This document shows, piece after piece, positions 18,408 through 27,243 of a stretch of 64,000 nucleotides of DNA. The position numbers and the translations under genes are program-made. Positions within the stretch are counted from its first letter, which is position 1. Every line of letters starts with the position of its first letter. Origin of the DNA: Nakamurella sp. PAMC28650. GTDB lineage: Bacteria; Actinomycetota; Actinomycetes; Mycobacteriales; Nakamurellaceae. Location of the stretch: contig NZ_CP060298.1 of assembly GCF_014303395.1 (NCBI RefSeq), positions 1,240,001 to 1,304,000 of the forward strand, written 5' to 3'. The notes under the pieces were generated by a model, which was given only the letters and a program-made list of their open reading frames with translations, was not told where the DNA came from and searched no databases.

Positions 18408-18857
18408 ATGAAGCTCATTCTGACCACCGACGTCCCCGGCCTGGGCGCTCCTGGCGACATCGTCGAGGTGCGTGACGGCTACGGCCGCAACTTCCTCCTG
18501 CCGCAGAGCAAGGCCATCGTCGCCACCAAGGGCGCCGAGAAGCAGGTCGCCACGATCAAGCGCGCCCAGCTGGCCCGCGAGATCCGCGGCACCGAGCACG
18601 CCAACGAGGTGAAGCAGGCACTCGAGAAGCTCACCGTCTCGATCACCGCCCGCACCACCGGCGACGGGACCAAGTTGTTCGGTTCCATCACCACCGTCGA
18701 CGTCGCCGCGGCCATCAAGGCGGCCGGCGGCCCGTCGGTCGACAAGCGCACCATCGAGACCGGCGGACACATCAAGTCCATCGGCTCTCACCCGGTGTCG
18801 GTCAAGCTGCACCCGGGCGTCACCGCGAACGTGGCGCTCGTCGTCAAGGCCGGCTGA
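18408..18857 (+). CDS. rplI: 50S ribosomal protein L9
   Basis: A 149-aa large-subunit protein of two small domains joined by a long helix. The N-terminal domain is typical (MKLILTTDVPGLGAPGDIVEVRDGYGRNFLLP, seen over residues 1-32) and the C-terminal domain includes LFGSITTVDVAAAI and HPGVTANVALVV. AAGGAAAGGG precedes the ATG. Last gene of the operon; a strong terminator follows 20 nt after the stop. Confidence 0.97.
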   Translation: MKLILTTDVPGLGAPGDIVEVRDGYGRNFLLPQSKAIVATKGAEKQVATIKRAQLAREIRGTEHANEVKQALEKLTVSITARTTGDGTKLFGSITTVDVAAAIKAAGGPSVDKRTIETGGHIKSIGSHPVSVKLHPGVTANVALVVKAG

Positions 18858-18877
18858 CCTGTTCTCTGCAGTGCGCG

Positions 18878-18910
18878 AAGTGGCCCCCGGGATCTCCCGG
18901 GGGCCACTTT
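18878..18910 (+). terminator. Intrinsic terminator of the rpsF-rplI operon
   Basis: A perfect 14-bp GC-rich stem (AAGTGGCCCCCGGG and complement) with an ATCT loop, ending in ACTTT. It lies between rplI and a convergent gene and can serve both strands. Confidence 0.88.
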
Positions 18911-18938
18911 CGTCCTGTCCTGCCCTCGAGGGCCCTCG

Positions 18939-19685
18939 TCAGGGGCGTTCGTCGTCAGGATCGATCGACACCAGATCGTCTGGCGCCGTGTTCGGCTCGT
19001 CCGCCGGTGTGGCCGCCGCCCAGATGGCCTGACCGATGTGGGTGCGGCCGGCGTGCCAGGCCACGATGTCCAGCGCGCGCAGGCTGGTGATCACCGGGGC
19101 CTTCGCCAGTGCGGCCACCTCGTCGAAGAACTCCCGGCCGATGGTCAGATCGTCGATGATCGCCTGGCCCAGCATCGGCAGGAACTCCTGCCAGCTGCGC
19201 TTGCGATCCTTGGAGATCGGCGCGCCGTCCGACCCGCGGTAGCAGTAGTCGACGAACCGGTCGTAGAGCGGGATGAAGGCAGGACGCTTGCGGTGCATGA
19301 CCTTGGCCAGGATGGAGCCGCGGGCGTTCACCGGGAGGTCGTCGGAATCCAGCACGGAGAACAGGTCCCCGAGCCGCTCCAGTTCGGCCGGCCCGGCCTC
19401 CACCAGTCGGGCGTCCAGGGGGATGTCCACCAACCAGCGCTCCAGATGCGGACGGATCGCCTCGAGCGCGTAGAAGGTCCGGGAGTTCATCTCCGCGTTC
19501 AGCAGGACCGGCGCCACGAAGTCGGCGTCGCTGACCCGCCACGGGCCGCCCTCCGAGCCGAAGGAATCGTAGGCGGGGTAGCCGAAGCGGTCCCGCCGGA
19601 TGAGATAGCTCCGCGCCGAGTCCAGGGCAAGGCCGTGGTCGATCTCGACCCCGCCGATCCGTAGCGCCTTCACCGTGTCGGTCAC
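18939..19685 (-). CDS. DUF6308 family protein
   Basis: A 248-aa actinobacterial protein of unknown function. The recognisable family start is ALRIGGVEIDHGLALDSARSYL, followed by YDSFG, an all-alpha middle and a tryptophan-containing SWQEFLPMLGQAI segment. No signal peptide, no membrane segment, no known catalytic motif. The GTG at 19685 is chosen because GAGGAG lies about 7 nt before it and the upstream open frame is unlike protein. It converges with rplI. Confidence 0.72.
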   Translation of the reverse strand: MTDTVKALRIGGVEIDHGLALDSARSYLIRRDRFGYPAYDSFGSEGGPWRVSDADFVAPVLLNAEMNSRTFYALEAIRPHLERWLVDIPLDARLVEAGPAELERLGDLFSVLDSDDLPVNARGSILAKVMHRKRPAFIPLYDRFVDYCYRGSDGAPISKDRKRSWQEFLPMLGQAIIDDLTIGREFFDEVAALAKAPVITSLRALDIVAWHAGRTHIGQAIWAAATPADEPNTAPDDLVSIDPDDERP

Positions 19686-20363
19686 TTGTTCCGCTCCTCG
19701 TCCACCACAGTCGGGCAACAGTGCTTCCGCTCCTGCGCGCCCCACCCTAGAAGGCGGCCGATCGGCCGCACCCATCAGGTCTCGGAACGCCGACACCGGC
19801 CACTGCCGACCGGCCCGCCTGACGGGGGAGGCGAATCGGCCTGACGGCGTCGGTAGAGGGGTCGGACCGTGCCGATGCAGAAATACCCGAAAGAATCTGC
19901 CGGACAGGGAATAATTCCGGACCGACAGCTCATCCCCTCCACACATTCGCCCGGTAGTGTCACCGCCAGTGGTTGCGACAACGATCGGCCCCCAGGCACG
20001 GTCAGCACCCACGTGGGACGTCTCGGATGGACTGCGGCGGCCTTGGTACGGGCAGCCAGATCGCCCCGTGCCCATGAGCCCGCAAGCGACCGGGGAGCGG
20101 TCGAGCCAGATCGCCACCTGACGTCGCTGACTCGAGATCCCCGCTGCATCGATCGCTGATCGGTGTGGCCCTCCCGATCAGCCCCGGTCAGCCCTGGTCG
20201 GTCTGCGGAACCCGAACATGCCCTCGTACCTGGATCGACCGCAGCGAACCGACCGCCATCTGCTCCCCGGCGCCGATCCGCACCGACGGGAGACCAGGTA
20301 GCCGTAGACCCGAGCCGTTCACACCGAACGGTCAGGCCTTCCTCGAAATGGATCTCAAAGGCG
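19686..20363. other. Intergenic region between DUF6308 and desaturase genes
   Basis: About 680 bases between two divergently transcribed genes. Several open frames cross it on both strands, but none has a credible start, ribosome site or recognisable protein. It must hold both promoters, yet I see no convincing -35/-10 pair. Nothing further can be supported. Confidence 0.5.
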
Positions 20364-21428
20364 ATGACCAGCCCGACCGTGCGCCGCCCCCGCGCCGCCA
20401 CTGACTTCTCGCAGCTCGTCGACACGATCCAGGCCTCTGGCCTGCTCGAACGACGCTACGGCTACTACGTCTTCAAGATCGGCGGGGTGCTGGCCGCCTT
20501 CGTCGGCCTCTGGGTCGGCTTCGCCTTCATCGGCAACTCCTGGGCGCAGCTCGGCATCGCCGCAGTCCTGGGGATCGTGCTGACCCATGTGGCCTTCCTC
20601 TCCCACGATGCCGCCCACCGCCAGATCTTCCGCTCGGGGAACGCCAACGAGTGGCTCGCGACCTGGATGGCCGGCCTGGTGGTCGGGATGAGCGCGACGT
20701 GGTGGATCCGCAAGCACACCAAGCACCATGCGAATCCGAACCAGATCAACAAGGACCCGGACATCGAGCCGACGGTCGTTGTCTTCTACCCGCAGCCGGA
20801 CCGTCAGCGCAGCCGCTTCGCCGCGTTCATGATCGCCCGTCAGGGCTGGTGGTTCTTCCCGATCCTGACGGTCGAGGGACTCAACCTGCACGCGCAGTCG
20901 ATGGTCACGCTGTTCAGCCGTGGGCCGGTCAAGCGCCGCCGCGTCGAACTGACCATGCTGGCCGCCCGCTGGGCCCTCTACCTGACGGCGCTGTTCGTCA
21001 TCCTCTCGCCGGGTATCGCCGCTGCGTTCCTCGGCGTGCAGCTGGCCGTCTTCGGCGTCTACATGGGCTGCACCTTCGCGCCCAGCCACAAGGGGATGCC
21101 GGTGTTGCCGGAGGACGCCAAGATCGACTTCTTCCGTCGTCAGGTGCTGACCTCGCGCAACATCACCGGCTCCCAGTTCATGACGTTCCTGATGGGCGGC
21201 CTGAACTACCAGGTGGAGCACCACCTGTTCCCGAGCATGCCCCGCCCGAACCTGCGCTACGCCAGGGCGTTCGTCAAGCCGTTCTGCGAGGAACGATCGG
21301 TGCCGTACACGGAGACCTCGCTGTGGAAGGCCTACCGGATCGTCGTCCGGTACCTGAACAAGGTCGGCCTGTCCGCGCGGGACCCGTTCCAGTGCCCGAT
21401 GGTGGCCGGATTCCGCCCGCGCGGCTGA
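20364..21428 (+). CDS. Membrane fatty-acid desaturase
   Basis: A di-iron acyl desaturase of 354 aa (PF00487), inserting a double bond into lipid acyl chains at the membrane. The three histidine boxes are present: HDAAH near residue 77, HTKHH near residue 118 and QVEHHLFP near residue 286. The QxxHH third box is the form seen in front-end (delta-5/6-like) and sphingolipid desaturases, although no cytochrome b5 domain is fused. Four to six hydrophobic segments fit the fold. The ATG at 20364 is chosen from the domain start; the ribosome site (AAAGG) is weak. Low-temperature membrane adjustment is a plausible role. Confidence 0.9.
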   Translation: MTSPTVRRPRAATDFSQLVDTIQASGLLERRYGYYVFKIGGVLAAFVGLWVGFAFIGNSWAQLGIAAVLGIVLTHVAFLSHDAAHRQIFRSGNANEWLATWMAGLVVGMSATWWIRKHTKHHANPNQINKDPDIEPTVVVFYPQPDRQRSRFAAFMIARQGWWFFPILTVEGLNLHAQSMVTLFSRGPVKRRRVELTMLAARWALYLTALFVILSPGIAAAFLGVQLAVFGVYMGCTFAPSHKGMPVLPEDAKIDFFRRQVLTSRNITGSQFMTFLMGGLNYQVEHHLFPSMPRPNLRYARAFVKPFCEERSVPYTETSLWKAYRIVVRYLNKVGLSARDPFQCPMVAGFRPRG

Positions 21429-21467
21429 TTCGAGCCGGGGTTCGAACGCGGGAGCGGGAAAAGCTTG

Positions 21468-21517
21468 AGACCGCAGTAGTTCGGTGCCTGACTACAGGCA
21501 CCGAACTACTGCGGTCT
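21468..21517. terminator. Bidirectional terminator-like hairpin, 23-bp perfect stem
   Basis: The arms 21468-21490 and 21495-21517 are exact complements over 23 bp around an ACTA loop; the stem begins AGACCGCAGTAGTTCGG. An outer CGGGAAA/TTTCCCG pair (21455-21461 and 21523-21529) could extend it with a bulge. It lies between convergent genes. The sequence is unrelated to the palindrome family at 1467, 6903 and 7911. Confidence 0.85.
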
Positions 21518-21552
21518 TTGCATTTCCCGGTGCGGCCGTCCAGAGACCGGTG

Positions 21553-22338
21553 TCACTGGATGCCGGCGGCGACGAGCGAGCCGAACCATGCCGTCGATTC
21601 GCGATCCCCGGTCAGCTCCGGTGCCTCCCGCCTGCCCCACAGCCAGGCGTCGAGGTGGGCGGCGGTCCCGGAGGCGAGGAAGGCAGGTTCGGATGTCGAC
21701 AGTGCCCCGTGCATCTCGAGAGTGGGTTCGTCGTAGGTCTTCCCGGTGTGTGGGCTGGTCCCGGAGAACCGGCCAAGATTGCAATCCCAGCATCTCCCGG
21801 TGTCGGTCGCGAGCACCCGGCCGAGGCCGCCGGACGGGGTGAAGGTGGCCCAGGCCGGATAGCCCCCGAACATGACGTGCAGCGCTTCGTCGACACCGTC
21901 GGCGGCCAGCAACGGTTCGAGCGGCGTCACCTGCCCGATCGTCAGTTCGGCGTCCAGGCGATGGATGAGCGCCTCGTGCGCCTGCCTCCGCCGAATGAAG
22001 CCCACCGACTGGTCATCCGCCCAGGTCCAGACCCGTTCGGCATCATCAGCCGAGGCCAGCGTGTCGAGCAATCCCTCGGTGGCCCGCCGGAATCCGTCGA
22101 GCAACTCGCTGTACGGGGCGTCGGGCCGCTCTGCTTCCCCGGCGTCATCGGGTTGCTGGGTCCGCTCACCCACGATCCTGGCCCAGAACAGCTGCACCTG
22201 CGTCAGGTGCCAGAGCAGGTCCGCCGCGTTCCAGCCCGGGCACGACGGCACCGGCGCGGCCGGGTCGGCCGCCTGGAGGCACTCCGAGAACCGGTCGGAC
22301 TCGCGCCGGACATCGGCCGTGTAGTCGAGGCTGGGCAT
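21553..22338 (-). CDS. Maleylpyruvate isomerase N-terminal (DinB-like) domain protein
   Basis: A 261-aa protein of the mycothiol-dependent metalloenzyme superfamily (MDMPI N-terminal domain, TIGR03083-like). The metal-binding histidines appear in ADLLWHLTQVQLFW near residue 46 and AHEALIHRLDAE near residue 147. These enzymes use mycothiol where other bacteria use glutathione or bacillithiol; the reaction here is unknown. The ATG at 22338 gives the family N-terminus LDYTADVRRESDRF. It lies 10 nt after the TPR gene and is probably co-transcribed with it. Confidence 0.85.
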   Translation of the reverse strand: MPSLDYTADVRRESDRFSECLQAADPAAPVPSCPGWNAADLLWHLTQVQLFWARIVGERTQQPDDAGEAERPDAPYSELLDGFRRATEGLLDTLASADDAERVWTWADDQSVGFIRRRQAHEALIHRLDAELTIGQVTPLEPLLAADGVDEALHVMFGGYPAWATFTPSGGLGRVLATDTGRCWDCNLGRFSGTSPHTGKTYDEPTLEMHGALSTSEPAFLASGTAAHLDAWLWGRREAPELTGDRESTAWFGSLVAAGIQ

Positions 22339-22348
22339 GGGGGCCAAC

Positions 22349-23269
22349 CTAGCGAAGTTCGCCGGGTTCGTCGCCCAACGCGCGCAGCCTGGCCAGCCGC
22401 TGGGGCTCGTCCAGCCACGGGTCGTCCGCCAGCAGGGCGGCGGCCCTGGCGAAGTGGGGTCTGGCCTCGACCGGACGACCGAGAGCGAGCAGCAACTCCG
22501 CCAACTCCTCGTCGACGTAGCCGTCGGACTCCCCGGCAGCCAGCCGCTGCTGGATCGCCAGGGCCTCGTCGTAACGCTCCAACGACCGCAGCGCACGCCC
22601 GACGGCCCAGTCGGCCACCCGTTGCTGCTCGGCAGAACCGTTGGCGTGGTAGGCCCCTCGTGCTGATTCGAACTGGGTGAGGGCGCCGGCGAAATCGCCG
22701 CGATCGTGCAGGGTCCAGCCGAAGTTGTTGCACAGCGACCCGATCCACCTCCGGACGCGCGGATCGGTCGTCGTCTCGGTGACCGACAGGGCGGCACGAG
22801 TCCACTCCTCGCTCCGTTCACCGTCGGCGATCGCCAGCATGTGGAAGGCGTCCACCAGAAGGAACCCGTCGTCGGCCCGACGGGACGCCTCGACCGCGGC
22901 GAGAAAGTGCGGGATCGCCTTCAGGGAGCGGCCGTTGGAGTTCTCGACGCGTCCGCGTTCCAGTTCCAGCCGCGCCCTGACCTGGGCATCGTCGGGTGCG
23001 GCCGCCACAGCAGCGTCCAGCTCGGCCGCCACGACGTCCAGTTCCGCGAGTGCTTGCGCCTCCAGTCGCAGCAGGGCCAGCGCCCGGGCCAACTGGGTAC
23101 GAAGTTCGGCGTGGGCGGTCGAGCCGACCGGGAGCTCGGCCAGAGCCGCGCGGAAACGCCCGGCCGAGGCGGCCGGATCGACGAAGTCCCACCACTGGTC
23201 CAGGAGTGCTCCGTCGAGCCTGGCGTCGACCCAGGGCCGGTCGGCGGCTGAGCTGTTCATGGCGCTCAT
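22349..23269 (-). CDS. Tetratricopeptide-repeat protein
   Basis: A helical-repeat protein of about 306 aa, built almost wholly of TPR-like pairs (for example LAELDVVAAELDAAVAAAPDDA, residues spread over 85-106, then NNFGWTLHDRGDFAGALTQF and ALRSLERYDEALAIQQRLA). TPR arrays mount partner proteins; no enzyme domain is present. Proteins of this make-up (DALLDQWWDFVDPAASAGRF start) occur widely in actinobacteria without known function. The start is uncertain: ATGs exist at 23305, 23281, 23269 and 23260, and none has a clearly best ribosome site. Confidence 0.75.
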   Translation of the reverse strand: MSAMNSSAADRPWVDARLDGALLDQWWDFVDPAASAGRFRAALAELPVGSTAHAELRTQLARALALLRLEAQALAELDVVAAELDAAVAAAPDDAQVRARLELERGRVENSNGRSLKAIPHFLAAVEASRRADDGFLLVDAFHMLAIADGERSEEWTRAALSVTETTTDPRVRRWIGSLCNNFGWTLHDRGDFAGALTQFESARGAYHANGSAEQQRVADWAVGRALRSLERYDEALAIQQRLAAGESDGYVDEELAELLLALGRPVEARPHFARAAALLADDPWLDEPQRLARLRALGDEPGELR

Positions 23270-23389
23270 GGTTCCATGCATGACCTCGTGGGGCGGCCGG
23301 TGCATGTGGCCGCGGGTGCCGGTGATGGTCAGCGGGCTCGCACTCGATCTGGTCGTCGGATCGGCGCAGCAACTGGATCGCGACGGGGT

Positions 23390-24028
23390 TCAGCGCAACA
23401 GCAGCAACACGATGATGATCCCCCAGACGACGCCGAGCACCAGACCGAGCCTCTTCCGTCTCCGCACCGCGGAGGTCTCGACGGCACTGCGCGCACCGGG
23501 GTAGCGCTGGTCGAACTCCCTGCGGGTCAACGGTTCAGGGATCCGGTCCACTGTGCGGACGCCGATCGTCCGCAGCAGGCCGACCCAGTCCTGCTGGTTC
23601 CACGGCCGGCCCGCGAGGCTGAAGATCGCTCTGCCCTCACGGTTCAGGACCACCATCAGCGGATCGTGGAATCCGAGGCCCTGCTTGGAGTTCTCGACGA
23701 TCACGGCTGATCCGATGTCCCGCAGGGCGACCCTGACGGGGGACCGGATGCCGACGACGACCAGCTCCTTCCGGCCGACCTCGACCCGTACGCGGCCGGA
23801 ACTGGTGGCCCGGAGCAGGACGACGAGCAACGACAGCACGCCGGCGACCACGAGCAGCCCGATCAATCGCGGACGGACGTGAGCGGGCACGACCAGCAGG
23901 CCCACGCCGCCGACGAGCAGTACGAAGAGCAGCCCGACCGCCAGTCGACGGGTCGTCGAGCTCAGCCGGATCCAGTCGATCCCACGAGCGGGTGCGATCG
24001 TCAGTCTGACGTCGGCGGGGGGAGTCAC
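23390..24028 (-). CDS. Membrane protein with PH-like domain
   Basis: A 212-aa protein of unknown function. Two hydrophobic segments (RLAVGLLFVLLVGGVGLLVV and LIGLLVVAGVLSLLVVLL, about residues 32-72) are followed by a soluble domain with the beta-strand pattern of bacterial PH domains (VRVEVGRKELVVVGI...VRVALRDIGSAVIVEN) and a last hydrophobic helix (LGLVLGVVWGIIIVLLLL) at the C-terminus. The GTG at 24028 is the first sensible start, with a weak ribosome site. Not recognised as a named family. Confidence 0.6.
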   Translation of the reverse strand: MTPPADVRLTIAPARGIDWIRLSSTTRRLAVGLLFVLLVGGVGLLVVPAHVRPRLIGLLVVAGVLSLLVVLLRATSSGRVRVEVGRKELVVVGIRSPVRVALRDIGSAVIVENSKQGLGFHDPLMVVLNREGRAIFSLAGRPWNQQDWVGLLRTIGVRTVDRIPEPLTRREFDQRYPGARSAVETSAVRRRKRLGLVLGVVWGIIIVLLLLR

Positions 24029-24086
24029 GGACGCAGCGTACGAGATGAACGCTGCTGCACGGCTACCGGTCAGCGGGCAAGAACCT

Positions 24087-24566
24087 TCAGCCGAGGAATT
24101 CGGTGAGGACGTCGACGACCATCTGGTGGTCGTCGGCCTGCGGGAGCCCGGAGACGGCGACGGAACCGACCGGCCCGACCCCCTGGACGGTGATCGGGAA
24201 GGCGCCGCCGTGGGCCGCGTAGTGGGTGGGGTCCAGCAGGGTTGCCTCCCCGAATGTCCGCCCGGACAGCGCGAGGCGCCGCCCGAACAGGTAGGAGGAC
24301 ACTCCGAAGCGCCGGACCAGTCGGCACTTGCGCTCGATCCAGGCGTCGTTGTCGGCGTTCGAACCGGCCAGCGCCGCGTGGAAGAGCTGCTGCTCACCAC
24401 GGCGGATGTCGATGGCAACGGGCGCCCGGTCGGCCTCCGCACGGGCGACCAGGGCGCATCCGAGGCGCCAGGCATCCGCAGTGGTGAAGGTGCGGAAGAC
24501 CAGTCGGGTCTCCTGCTCCTCGATCTGCGCCACCAGCTCGGCCAAGTCCTTCGTCTTGTCTCCCAT
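24087..24566 (-). CDS. UPF0303 / HbpS-like heme-degrading domain protein
   Basis: A 159-aa protein of the GlcG/HbpS fold, UPF0303 branch. Diagnostic parts are DIRRGEQQLFHAALAGS near residue 53, a DNDAWIERKCRLVRRFG stretch and HYAAHGGAFPITVQGVGPVG near residue 117. Relatives bind heme or corrinoids and some break down heme; this is family knowledge, not shown here. The ATG at 24566 fits the family length. It is divergent from the methyltransferase gene 45 nt away. Confidence 0.85.
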   Translation of the reverse strand: MGDKTKDLAELVAQIEEQETRLVFRTFTTADAWRLGCALVARAEADRAPVAIDIRRGEQQLFHAALAGSNADNDAWIERKCRLVRRFGVSSYLFGRRLALSGRTFGEATLLDPTHYAAHGGAFPITVQGVGPVGSVAVSGLPQADDHQMVVDVLTEFLG

Positions 24567-24611
24567 GGTCGTCGATGATGCCCTGTCGGTGGTCGGGAGC
24601 AGAATCAGGCC

Positions 24612-25166
24612 ATGACGAGCTCGGGGGCGACGGGCAACCCCAACGGGGACTTCGCACTCGATGGGGTGGACACGCCTGTCGGGAGGGTGACGGTCGCCGT
24701 CAGTTCGACCGGCCTCTGCGGGGTCGGCTGGGGCGACCGTGCTCCCGTTTCCGGCCGGCTGCCGACGGTCGTGGACCACCGCCGGACTGCACCCGCGGTG
24801 GCCCAACTCGACGCGTACTTCCGCGGCGAGCTCCGGCAGTTCGACCTTCCCCTGGATCTGGGAGGGGTGACGGGGTCGACGCTGATCGTGCTGCAGATGC
24901 CTCTAGACACCGTGCCGTACGGATCGTCGGTGACGTACGGGGAGCTGGCCCATCGCAGCAACACCGGCGTGCCGGCCAGAGGGATCGGTTCGATCATGGG
25001 CGCGAATCCGATCCCGATCGTGGTGCCGTGCCATCGGGTGCTCGCGCAGAACGGGCTGGGCGGATACAGCGGTGGTCATCCGGGCGAGGGGCTCAGGACC
25101 AAGCGATGGCTCCTCACGCTGGAGGGCGTACTGCAGCCGACACTCGATTGGCCCAGACCCCTGTGA
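24612..25166 (+). CDS. ogt: Methylated-DNA--protein-cysteine methyltransferase
   Basis: Suicide repair protein (184 aa) that takes alkyl groups from O6-alkylguanine onto its own cysteine. The active-site signature is IPIVVPCHRVLAQNG, with the acceptor cysteine near residue 139, preceded by the helix-turn-helix region VPYGSSVTYGELAHRSN and followed by GGYSGG. The N-terminal ribonuclease-like domain (residues 15-85) is short but present. The symbol ogt reflects the Ogt-type length; no Ada domain is fused. It stands alone in front of the long dnaB upstream region. Confidence 0.92.
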   Translation: MTSSGATGNPNGDFALDGVDTPVGRVTVAVSSTGLCGVGWGDRAPVSGRLPTVVDHRRTAPAVAQLDAYFRGELRQFDLPLDLGGVTGSTLIVLQMPLDTVPYGSSVTYGELAHRSNTGVPARGIGSIMGANPIPIVVPCHRVLAQNGLGGYSGGHPGEGLRTKRWLLTLEGVLQPTLDWPRPL

Positions 25167-25330
25167 CCGGCTGTGGCGTAAGGACGAACGAGCCTCCCCG
25201 GTGCACCATAGCCAGCTGTGCAATCACCCGGGTCCGACCCCGTTGCCGAGGATCACGGTCGGATAACAAAAAGGTGTACGAGAGGTTGACCCGCCCGTTC
25301 TACGACACGCCGAAGCGAAACGCCGAAACG

Positions 25331-25505
25331 TTACCCACAGATTCTATCCACAGGTGATCCAGGCCACAGATGGTCCCTGAGCTGCGGCGATGGGCTCGCC
25401 ACCCAGAGATTTCCCCAGGCTGTGCACATTCATCCCCAGCGTTCGACCTGCACAGACACAGTTTCTTCCCCAACCCATCCCCGTGCCGTTCAGTGGGTGT
25501 CCACA
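25331..25505. promoter_or_regulatory. DnaA-box-like cluster upstream of dnaB
   Basis: Three 9-mers lie one mismatch from known DnaA boxes: TTACCCACA (25331-25339) and CTATCCACA (25344-25352) against TTATCCACA, and GTGTCCACA (25497-25505) against the actinobacterial TTGTCCACA. All are on the plus strand. The surrounding bases are less GC-rich than the genes. They fall in a 685-base gap with no credible gene between ogt and dnaB. Single mismatches make chance possible, so binding is only a proposal. Confidence 0.4.
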
Positions 25506-25757
25506 GCACGCATTTGGTGGCACGGGTCGAGACGCTTAACGTCCCAGTGCGCTCTGGATCCCGGGCCGCGGACCGCCTCGATCCCGGGCTGTCGGTGGTC
25601 CCGGGTAGACAGACGCAGGAGCGATTTCCGCCGTGGTCGTGGGTGCTGCAGAGGGGTGAGCGGTCCGCCTCGTCCGGCCTACCGGGCGTCGTCGGATCGG
25701 CGGTCGGCGGCACGAATGCGGTACCGGCTGGTCGCGGTGGTCGGGGGTTCGCGGGCC

Positions 25758-25835
25758 CAGGTGTTTCGAGGTAGTCAGGTGTTTCGAGGTTGTCGGGTGT
25801 TTCGAGGTAGTCAGGTGTTTCGAGGTAGTCAGGTA
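25758..25835. repeat. 18-bp tandem repeat just before dnaB
   Basis: Four full units of CAGGTGTTTCGAGGTAGT (25758-25829, with one or two changes in units 2 and 3) and a partial fifth, ending 16 nt before the dnaB start. The unit is a multiple of three but no plausible protein uses it. It lies in the dnaB leader or promoter. Confidence 0.92.
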
Positions 25836-25851
25836 TGGAGGCGGTAACCAG

Positions 25852-27243
25852 ATGGCGGTGATCGACGACCGTTGGGCAGGGGCGTCGCAGGCGGACCCGC
25901 CGAGGCAGTTCGACCGGCAACCACCGCAGGATCTGGCGGCCGAGCAATCGGTGCTGGGCGGCATGCTGCTGAGCAAGGACGCCATCGCCGACGTCGTCGA
26001 GGAGCTCAGCACCGTCGATTTCTACAAGCCGGCGCACGCGACCGTCTACGAGGTGATCCTCGACCTCTACGCACGGGGCGAACCTGCCGACGTGGTGACG
26101 GTCGCCGCGGAACTCGACAAGGCCGGGACCCTGTCCCGGATCGGCGGGGCGGTCTACCTGCACACGCTGACCAGCGCAGTGCCCACCGCCGCCAACGCCG
26201 CGTTCTACGCGCAGATCGTGGCCGAGAAGGCCGTGCTGCGCCGTCTGGTCGAGGCCGGTACCCGGATCGTCCAGCTCGGCTACGGCGGCAACGAGGGCCA
26301 GGTCGGCGGCGGTGAGGTCGACGAGATCGTGGACCGCGCCCAGGCCGAGATCTACGAGGTCACCGAACGCCGCACCACCGAGGACTACGTGATCCTCGAG
26401 GAGCTGCTGCAGCCGACGATGGACGAGATGGATGCCATCGCGAGCCGCGGCGGGATGTCCAACGGCGTGCCAACGGGTTTCGCCGATCTCGATGCGCTGA
26501 CGAACGGCTTCCACCCCGGTCAGATGATCATCATGGCGGCGAGGCCCGGCGTCGGGAAGTCAACTCTCGCATTGGACGTCGCCCGGAACGCGTCGGTGAA
26601 GCACCGGCTGACGTCGGTGATCTTCTCGCTGGAGATGTCCAAGACGGAGATCACCATGCGTCTGTTGTCGGCCGAGGCGCAGATCCGGCTGTCGCAGATG
26701 CGCGCCGGAACGATGAGCGAGCAGGACTGGCAGAAGATCGTCCGGCGGATGAGCGAGATCTCCGACGCCCCGCTGTTCATAGACGACTCGCCGAACATGA
26801 CGATGATGGAGATCCGGGCCAAGGCGCGGCGGCTCAAGCAGCGCAACGACCTGAAGCTGATCGTGCTCGACTACCTGCAGCTGATGTCCTCGGGCAAGAA
26901 GGTCGAGTCGCGGCAGCAGGAAGTCTCGGAGTTCTCCCGCCAGATGAAGTTGTTGGCCAAGGAGCTCGAGGTGCCCGTCATCGCGATCTCCCAGCTGAAC
27001 CGTGGGCCGGAGCAACGCACCGACAAGCGACCGATGCTCTCCGATCTCCGAGAGTCCGGTTCATTGGAGCAGGACGCCGACATGGTGATCCTTATCCATC
27101 GACCGGATGCGTTCGAGGCCGACGATCCCCGCGCCGGCGAAGCGGACCTGATCATCGCCAAGCACAGAAATGGCCCCACCACGACGATCTCGGTCGCCCA
27201 CCAGCTGCACTACTCGCGCTTCACCGACCTGGCGGCGCAGTAG
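25852..27243 (+). CDS. dnaB: Replicative DNA helicase
   Basis: Hexameric 5'-3' helicase (463 aa) of the replisome. The N-terminal primase-contact domain (residues about 25-130, PPQDLAAEQSVLGGMLL) is joined to the RecA-type motor: Walker A ARPGVGKST near residue 230, FSLEMSK, Walker B LIVLDYLQLM near residue 342 and the AISQLNRGPEQR arginine region. GGAGG lies about 10 nt before the ATG. No intein interrupts it, although mycobacterial dnaB genes often carry one at these motifs. It closes the conserved rpsF-to-dnaB segment, here stretched by about 7 kb of extra genes. Confidence 0.97.
   Translation: MAVIDDRWAGASQADPPRQFDRQPPQDLAAEQSVLGGMLLSKDAIADVVEELSTVDFYKPAHATVYEVILDLYARGEPADVVTVAAELDKAGTLSRIGGAVYLHTLTSAVPTAANAAFYAQIVAEKAVLRRLVEAGTRIVQLGYGGNEGQVGGGEVDEIVDRAQAEIYEVTERRTTEDYVILEELLQPTMDEMDAIASRGGMSNGVPTGFADLDALTNGFHPGQMIIMAARPGVGKSTLALDVARNASVKHRLTSVIFSLEMSKTEITMRLLSAEAQIRLSQMRAGTMSEQDWQKIVRRMSEISDAPLFIDDSPNMTMMEIRAKARRLKQRNDLKLIVLDYLQLMSSGKKVESRQQEVSEFSRQMKLLAKELEVPVIAISQLNRGPEQRTDKRPMLSDLRESGSLEQDADMVILIHRPDAFEADDPRAGEADLIIAKHRNGPTTTISVAHQLHYSRFTDLAAQ

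Noticed and set aside
25300..26514. 404-codon minus-strand frame including the 18-bp repeats
   Set aside because: It would put the repeats in a protein and lies antisense to dnaB; no ribosome site or domain.
25852..27243. Intein in dnaB
   Set aside because: The 463-aa product aligns through Walker A, Walker B and the arginine region without interruption.
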